Positions 58,986-64,000 of a stretch of 64,000 bases of DNA are shown here, one piece after another. Both the position numbers and the translations under genes were made by a program. Source of the stretch: Allosaccharopolyspora coralli (GTDB lineage Bacteria; Actinomycetota; Actinomycetes; Mycobacteriales; Pseudonocardiaceae); assembly GCF_009664835.1 (NCBI RefSeq), contig NZ_CP045929.1, forward strand, positions 930,001-994,000. The letters run 5' to 3'. Numbering within the stretch: the first letter of the stretch is position 1; every line of letters starts with the position of its first letter. The notes beneath the pieces were generated by a model, which was not told the DNA's origin, ran no database searches, and worked only from the letters and a program-made list of their open reading frames with translations.

Positions 58986-61199
58986 ATGGGCGAACCACCG
59001 CAGGACACACCCCGCGCTGCCGCGACCGTGCAGCCGTCGCAGGCCGCGTCGGTGCTCGCCGCCGCGCGGTCCTTCCGGGACGCCGCCACCTGGTTCCTGG
59101 CCGAACCCGCACGCCTGCGCGAGCGCGCGCAAGAACAGTACCGAGCGCTGCGCCACTGGGCGGTCCACCAACGGCTGTCTGCCATGCCGGTTGAAAAGCT
59201 TCGGGACGCGGGAACCGGTGGCTTGCGTATCGGAAACCTGCGAAAGGCGGGCTACGACTCGGTTGGCGCCGTCGCCGCCGCTCGCCCCGAGCACTTGCTG
59301 GCGGTTCCGGGCGTGGGGCAGGCCACCGCACAACACGCGCAGCAGGCCGCGTGGAATCTCGCGGAGGCGGCCGAGCGCGAGATGGTCGTGCGTCTCGACC
59401 CCGACGCGCGTCCCTCCGCACAGACCGAGCTGATCGGGACGCTGCGAGCGCTGCAGGTCGCCGAGCACGAAGTGTCCGAACAAGGCCACACCACGCGTGC
59501 TGCACTCGACGAGGTCGAAGCCCTCGGCCCGCTCGCCCGGCGTGCCACTCACAAGGCGCGCATGTTCTTCGCCCGCAGACGGAAAAAGGACGAAGCGCTC
59601 AGCGCACTCGGTCGTCTCGATACCTTGCTCGCCGAACCACGTGTCGCGGACATCAACGCGGCGTTCCGTCGGGTCGCGGCGAGTACCGAGACGCGTGACC
59701 CGAACTCGCTGTGGCTGGACTACGAACATCGGGCCGCCGCCTACAACACCAAGCTCGCCGAACTCGCCGGCAGCAGCGCCGAGCCGGGAGGGTCCGCCAC
59801 CGGCCACATCCCGACCGAACTCGAACGCGAGATCCGTGCCGTCCCGCTGGACACCTCGCTGCTGACTGTGACGCTGCGCGGTTACCAGGACTTCGGGGCG
59901 AAGTACGCGATCTCGCGGGAGAAATCGATCCTCGGTGACGAGATGGGGCTCGGCAAGACGATCCAAGCGCTCGCCACCATGGCCCACATCGCCGCCCACG
60001 GTCGCAGACACTTCCTCGTCGTCTGCCCCGCCAGCGTGGTCATGAACTGGGCCGACGAAACGGCCCGGCACAGCAAGCTGAAACCGTACACACTGCATGG
60101 AACGATGCGTCAGCACGTCATCCGAACTTGGCTCCGGGAAGGTGGCGTCGCCGTCACCACCTTCGAGACCCTGCAACGGCTGCGGGGTCTCGACGAGGTG
60201 CGCGTCGGACTCCTGGTGGTAGACGAGGCGCACTACGTCAAGAACCCCGACGCCAAGCGGTCCCGGGCGGTGGCGGACGCGGGCAGCCGGGCCGAGCGCA
60301 CCCTGTTCCTCACCGGGACACCGATGGAGAACAAGGTCGAGGAGTTCCGGAACCTCGTCGACTACTTGCAACCCGCCGTCGCCGCGAAGGTCAGTGTCCA
60401 GGACACCCTCGCGGGCGCGACGGCGTTCCGCCGTGCGGTTGCGCCGGTGTACCTGCGCCGCAATCAGGACGACGTGCTGACCGAACTACCGGACAAGCTC
60501 GAACTCGAGGACTGGGTGGAACTCGGCCCCGCCGACCACGCCGCGTACCGGTCGGCGGTGCAGCGCAGCAACTTCATGGCGATGCGTCAGGCCGCTTACC
60601 AGACCGGACTCCAATCGGCGAAGATCGAACGGCTCCGGGAGATCGTGGAGGAATCAAGGGAGAACGGCTGGAAAGTCATCGTGTTCTCCTACTTCCTCGA
60701 CGTGCTTCAGACGGTGCAGCAGGCGGTAGGCGAGGCAGCGATGTCCCAGCCGTTGACCGGAGCGCTCGGCCCGAACGAGAAACAAGCGCTGGTTGCCGAA
60801 TTCGGCAATCGGGACGGCCATGCCGTGCTTGCCAGCCAGATCACCGCAGGCGGAGTCGGTCTCAACATTCAGGCCGCGAGCGTGGTCATCCTCGCCGAAC
60901 CGCAGCTCAAACCCAGCACCGAAAACCAAGCCATCGCCCGTGCCCATCGCATGGGGCAGACCCGCAAGGTGCACGTCCATCGACTGCTCGCCAAGGACAC
61001 CGTCGATCAACGGCTGATGGAGGTCCTCGAAGGCAAAGCCAGACTCTTCGACGCCTACGCACGCGAGAGCGCCGCGAAGCTCGCCGACCCCGCGGCCGTC
61101 GACAGGAGCTACCTCAACGCCGACCTGTTGCACGACGCCGACGTGCCCGTGGACCGGCGCATCGTCCAGGTCGAACGGCAACGACTCGGCCTGGACTGA
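58986..61199 (+). CDS. SNF2-family helicase with N-terminal helix-hairpin-helix
   Basis: A 737-residue DNA translocase. Residues about 85-125 include LLAVPGVGQATAQHAQQAAW, a helix-hairpin-helix for non-specific DNA binding. A helical middle part follows. The SWI2/SNF2 motor has SILGDEMGLGKTIQAL, VVDEAHYVKN, LFLTGTPMENKVEE, ITAGGVGLNIQAA and QAIARAHRMGQTRKV. ATG 58986 has GAGAGG upstream; GTG 58983 is next to it. Lying between hsdS and the Mrr gene, it is probably an accessory translocase of the restriction system, comparable to SNF2 proteins in defence systems such as DISARM. That parallel is inferred. Confidence 0.9.
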   Translation: MGEPPQDTPRAAATVQPSQAASVLAAARSFRDAATWFLAEPARLRERAQEQYRALRHWAVHQRLSAMPVEKLRDAGTGGLRIGNLRKAGYDSVGAVAAARPEHLLAVPGVGQATAQHAQQAAWNLAEAAEREMVVRLDPDARPSAQTELIGTLRALQVAEHEVSEQGHTTRAALDEVEALGPLARRATHKARMFFARRRKKDEALSALGRLDTLLAEPRVADINAAFRRVAASTETRDPNSLWLDYEHRAAAYNTKLAELAGSSAEPGGSATGHIPTELEREIRAVPLDTSLLTVTLRGYQDFGAKYAISREKSILGDEMGLGKTIQALATMAHIAAHGRRHFLVVCPASVVMNWADETARHSKLKPYTLHGTMRQHVIRTWLREGGVAVTTFETLQRLRGLDEVRVGLLVVDEAHYVKNPDAKRSRAVADAGSRAERTLFLTGTPMENKVEEFRNLVDYLQPAVAAKVSVQDTLAGATAFRRAVAPVYLRRNQDDVLTELPDKLELEDWVELGPADHAAYRSAVQRSNFMAMRQAAYQTGLQSAKIERLREIVEESRENGWKVIVFSYFLDVLQTVQQAVGEAAMSQPLTGALGPNEKQALVAEFGNRDGHAVLASQITAGGVGLNIQAASVVILAEPQLKPSTENQAIARAHRMGQTRKVHVHRLLAKDTVDQRLMEVLEGKARLFDAYARESAAKLADPAAVDRSYLNADLLHDADVPVDRRIVQVERQRLGLD

Positions 61200-61223
61200 A
61201 CAACCCCGAGGGAAAGCGACACC

Positions 61224-62123
61224 ATGGCTGTACCCGAGTTCCGGAGCATGATGCTCCCGCTGCTGAGTTTCCTCGGCGACGGCGAAGCGCGGCACTGGCG
61301 CGACCAACGTGACAGCTGCATCCGTGAGTTCGAGCTCACCGACGACGACCTTGCCGAAACCATCGCAAGCGGCGGATACCGGCTGGACGGTCGTGTGCAA
61401 TGGGTGCACACCCATCTGTTCCAAGCTGGCCTCGTGGATCGACCGCGCCGAGGCACGGTGCAAATCACCGAACGAGGGCGAAAGGTTCTCGCCGACCCTC
61501 CGGATCAGATCGACGCGACCTACCTGTCCCAGTTCGAGGAATACCGGGAGTTCCGCAGTCGTACCAGGAAGACTCCTGACGATGCGAACGCCGACGAATC
61601 GACCGAGACGGCCACGCCCTGGGAGACGGTGGCAGCAGCTGTCCGGGAGAACGACGAAGCGCTCACCAGCGAACTCTTGCGCCGCGTCACGACGCAGGAT
61701 CCGGCGTTCCTGGAAAAGCTCGTGCTCCGCTTGCTCACCGCGATGGGCTACGGCGGACGCACCGGCGCCACCGAACACTGGGGCCGTTCCGGCGACGGCG
61801 GGATCGACGGCACCATCCGCCAGGATGAGCTCGGGCTCGACCGCGTGTACGTGCAAGCCAAGCGCTACACCGACCACAGCGTCGGACGCCCCGACATCCA
61901 GGCCTTCGTCGGAGCCCTGCACGGGGTACAGGCCGATCGTGGCGTGTTCATCACGACGAGCCGCTTCACGCAGGACGCCACCTCCTACGTGGAGCGCATC
62001 GCGAACCGGATCATCCTCATCGACGGACATCGGCTCGCCGAGCTGATGCTGCTCTACAACGTCGGGGTCCAGGACGAACGAACCTTCGTCCTCAAACGCG
62101 TCGACGAGGACTTCTTCGAGTGA
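61224..62123 (+). CDS. Mrr-family restriction endonuclease
   Basis: A 299-residue nuclease with an N-terminal winged-helix domain (VWVHTHLFQAGLVDRPRRGTVQITERGRKVL-like, about residues 40-90) and a C-terminal PD-(D/E)XK Mrr domain. Catalytic residues are visible in GRSGDGGIDG followed by VYVQAKRY (D..QxK), then VGRPDIQAFVGAL. Mrr proteins cut modified or foreign DNA (type IV). The gene is 24 bp after SNF2 and 30 bp before hsdR, so it belongs to the operon. It would seem at odds with methylation by HsdM unless it ignores the host pattern. Confidence 0.92.
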   Translation: MAVPEFRSMMLPLLSFLGDGEARHWRDQRDSCIREFELTDDDLAETIASGGYRLDGRVQWVHTHLFQAGLVDRPRRGTVQITERGRKVLADPPDQIDATYLSQFEEYREFRSRTRKTPDDANADESTETATPWETVAAAVRENDEALTSELLRRVTTQDPAFLEKLVLRLLTAMGYGGRTGATEHWGRSGDGGIDGTIRQDELGLDRVYVQAKRYTDHSVGRPDIQAFVGALHGVQADRGVFITTSRFTQDATSYVERIANRIILIDGHRLAELMLLYNVGVQDERTFVLKRVDEDFFE

Positions 62124-62153
62124 CAACCACTCAACACGAACATGGGGAACAAC

Positions 62154-64000
62154 ATGAGCGCCGTGCACAGTGAAGCCGCTTTCGAGGCCGCGATCGAAAA
62201 CCATCTGCTCGCCAACGGGTGGCGACAGGGAAGCCGGGACCACTACGAACCCGACGTCGCCATCGACACCGCCGAACTCACCGCGTTCCTCGGCGCCACC
62301 CAGCCGCGGGAATGGGACCGCATCCGCGACTACTACAGCGACGCCGACGAAGCACAGCGTGCTTTCGCGCGCCTGGTCGCCGCACAGATCGACGAGCGCG
62401 GCACGTTGGACGTACTGCGCAACGGTGTGAAAGACCGCGGCGTGCAGATCCAGATCGCGTTCTTCCGGCCCGCCCACACCGTCGCGGCCGATGCGCTCGT
62501 GGAGTACGAGGCCAACCGCCTGACCGTGACACGACAACTGCACCACTCCGCGAAGAACCCGCGCGACTCGCTGGACCTCGTGCTGTTCCTCAACGGGATT
62601 CCCGTCGCCACCGCGGAACTCAAGAACCACCTCACCGGCCAGACCGTCGAAAACGCCAAGCAGCAGTACCGTTCCGACCGCGACCCGACCGACCTACTGT
62701 TGTCGCGGCGCGCCCTCGTGCACTTCGCCGTGGACCCCGAGCTGGTGTTTCTCACAACCAAGCTGGAAGGCGAGAGCACCCGGTTCCTGCCGTTCAACAC
62801 CGGATCCAACGGACCCAGTGTGTCCGGCGCAGGTGGCAACCCGCCCGCAGCTGACGGGGACTACCGCACCGCATACCTGTGGAAGCAGATCTGGCAGCGG
62901 GACAACTGGCTCGACCTGTTGCGTCGCTTCGTGCACGTGCAGGCACCTCAAGGCGGACGGGCCCGGAGTCGAGGTCGCAAACGCGCCGAACTCACCACGA
63001 TCTTCCCGCGCTACCACCAATGGGACGCGGTGCTGAGGCTCACCGATCACGTCGCTCGCCACGGCTCCGGGGACAACTACCTCGTCATGCACTCGGCGGG
63101 ATCGGGCAAGTCCAACACGATCGCCTGGCTCGCACACCGACTGTCCAGCCTGCACACACCCGGTGAGGCTGCGGAACTGGACCCGCAGGCGGGCCTGGGG
63201 CCCAACGAGCAGGTTTTCGACAAGGTCATCGTCATCACCGACCGCACCATCCTCGATCGCCAGCTTCAGGAAACGATCTACCAGTTCGATCACGTACCAG
63301 GTGTGGTCGAACGGATCACCGGGACCCGAGGCGGGTCCAAGTCAGCGCACGTCGCGTGGGCGCTGCAGGACTCGGGGGTGAAGGTACTCATCGCGACGAT
63401 CCAGACCTTTCCGTTCGTCCTCGACCAGGTGCAAGCCGTCGGTCAACAACGGTTCGCGCTCATCGTCGACGAGGCGCACTCCTCCCAGTCCGGGGACGCT
63501 GCCAGCGATCTCAAGAAGGTGTTGCTCAAACTCGGCAGCGACGACATCGACGAAGACCTCGATCTGCTGACCGCCTCCGCCCTTGCGCGCAAGCAGCACC
63601 CCAACATGTCCTGGTTCGCGTTCACTGCCACGCCCAAGCCCAAGACACTGGAACTGTTCGGACGACGGAACGCGATGGGCAACCACGAGCCGTTCCACGT
63701 GTACTCGATGCGCCAAGCCATCGACGAAGGATTCATCCTCGACGTGCTGCGCAACTACATCACGTACAAGACGTACTACCGCCTCGCGACCGACCCTGCG
63801 AACGAATCGAAAGAAGTCGATGAACGCAAGGCCAAGGCGGCGCTCGCACGCTACGCCGAGCTGCACCCGACCAGCATGGAGCAGCGCGCCGAGATCATCG
63901 TCGAACATTTCCGTCACCACACGGCCAACCAGCTCGGAGGACGTGCCAAGGCGATGGTGGTGACCCGATCCCGCGAACACGCAGTGCGATTGTTCTGGGC
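62154..64000 (+). CDS. hsdR: Type I restriction endonuclease HsdR (3' partial)
   Basis: At least 615 residues; the frame runs off the window. The N-terminal nuclease domain has SLDLVLFLNGIPVATAELKN (D..ExK). The superfamily 2 translocase begins with HSAGSGKSNTIAWLAH (Walker A), LIVDEAHSSQSG (DEAH) and FAFTATPKPKTLELFG. HsdR translocates DNA and cuts it away from the target when bound to HsdM and HsdS. ATG 62154 lies 30 bp after the Mrr gene. The stop and the helical C-domain are beyond the window. Confidence 0.95.
   Translation, partial: MSAVHSEAAFEAAIENHLLANGWRQGSRDHYEPDVAIDTAELTAFLGATQPREWDRIRDYYSDADEAQRAFARLVAAQIDERGTLDVLRNGVKDRGVQIQIAFFRPAHTVAADALVEYEANRLTVTRQLHHSAKNPRDSLDLVLFLNGIPVATAELKNHLTGQTVENAKQQYRSDRDPTDLLLSRRALVHFAVDPELVFLTTKLEGESTRFLPFNTGSNGPSVSGAGGNPPAADGDYRTAYLWKQIWQRDNWLDLLRRFVHVQAPQGGRARSRGRKRAELTTIFPRYHQWDAVLRLTDHVARHGSGDNYLVMHSAGSGKSNTIAWLAHRLSSLHTPGEAAELDPQAGLGPNEQVFDKVIVITDRTILDRQLQETIYQFDHVPGVVERITGTRGGSKSAHVAWALQDSGVKVLIATIQTFPFVLDQVQAVGQQRFALIVDEAHSSQSGDAASDLKKVLLKLGSDDIDEDLDLLTASALARKQHPNMSWFAFTATPKPKTLELFGRRNAMGNHEPFHVYSMRQAIDEGFILDVLRNYITYKTYYRLATDPANESKEVDERKAKAALARYAELHPTSMEQRAEIIVEHFRHHTANQLGGRAKAMVVTRSREHAVRLFW

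Overview
The window is chromosomal DNA of a high-GC actinobacterium, most likely a member of the Pseudonocardiaceae (Amycolatopsis/Saccharomonospora-like). The evidence is the strong G/C third-position bias, many GTG starts with purine-rich ribosome binding sites, an AftD arabinofuranosyltransferase with its small DUF2613 partner, an EspC-like type VII secretion gene, AdnAB in place of RecBCD, and DUF3107, DUF3152 and MoeZ genes arranged much as in mycobacteria. No tRNA, rRNA, CRISPR array, integrase or transposase gene was seen.

Layout. 1-6.8 kb: end of a sugar-type ABC ATPase, a 32-residue membrane peptide, CorA, a Nudix hydrolase, a small secreted peptide with a PH-domain membrane protein, a PHP phosphoesterase, a stand-alone RecB-family nuclease and a proline-rich membrane protein. 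6.8-11.4 kb: a beta-propeller protein, a DEAD-box helicase and a MiaE-like ferritin-fold protein. 11.5-14.3 kb: a four-gene type VII secretion cassette. 14.3-27 kb: a cell-envelope cluster (two methyltransferases, AftD, a flippase, a large membrane protein, DUF2613, an acyltransferase-like protein, a GT4 glycosyltransferase and DUF3068). 27-38.8 kb: an orphan gene, DUF3107, a PucR-type regulator, DUF4873, two TetR regulators, an AurF-type diiron oxygenase, two alpha/beta hydrolases, a BCCT transporter and the DUF3152 protease-like protein. 39-49.2 kb: MoeZ, a TIGR02569 protein, HemD, an alkyltransferase-like protein, then AdnA and AdnB.

49.3-64 kb is a defence island that begins directly after adnB. 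A MazEF-type pair comes first. Next is a minus-strand pair: a low-GC putative PD-(D/E)XK nuclease and a UvrD-type helicase with an apparent RelE-fold N-terminus. Divergent from these is a plus-strand operon of six genes: an HTH-methylase-TRD fusion whose methylase motifs are degenerate, HsdM, HsdS, a SNF2 helicase with a helix-hairpin-helix, an Mrr endonuclease, and HsdR, which runs off the window. The two arms share a 135-bp promoter region that carries two GTTG/CAAC palindromes. This is the best candidate for an undescribed system: a complete type I restriction-modification set interrupted by SNF2 and Mrr genes and linked to a non-canonical methylase and a helicase-nuclease pair.

Many intergenic regions carry dispersed non-coding repeats. 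Family A is about 200 bp with terminal inverted repeats. Family B is about 190 bp and shares a CTTGAGTA-type core with A. Family C is a hairpin element that often lies next to A or B. Another family consists of AGTGCCGTTCGCC hairpins at gene ends. A further element, present twice and 39 kb apart, joins two perfect or near-perfect actinobacterial DnaA boxes to a long perfect palindrome.
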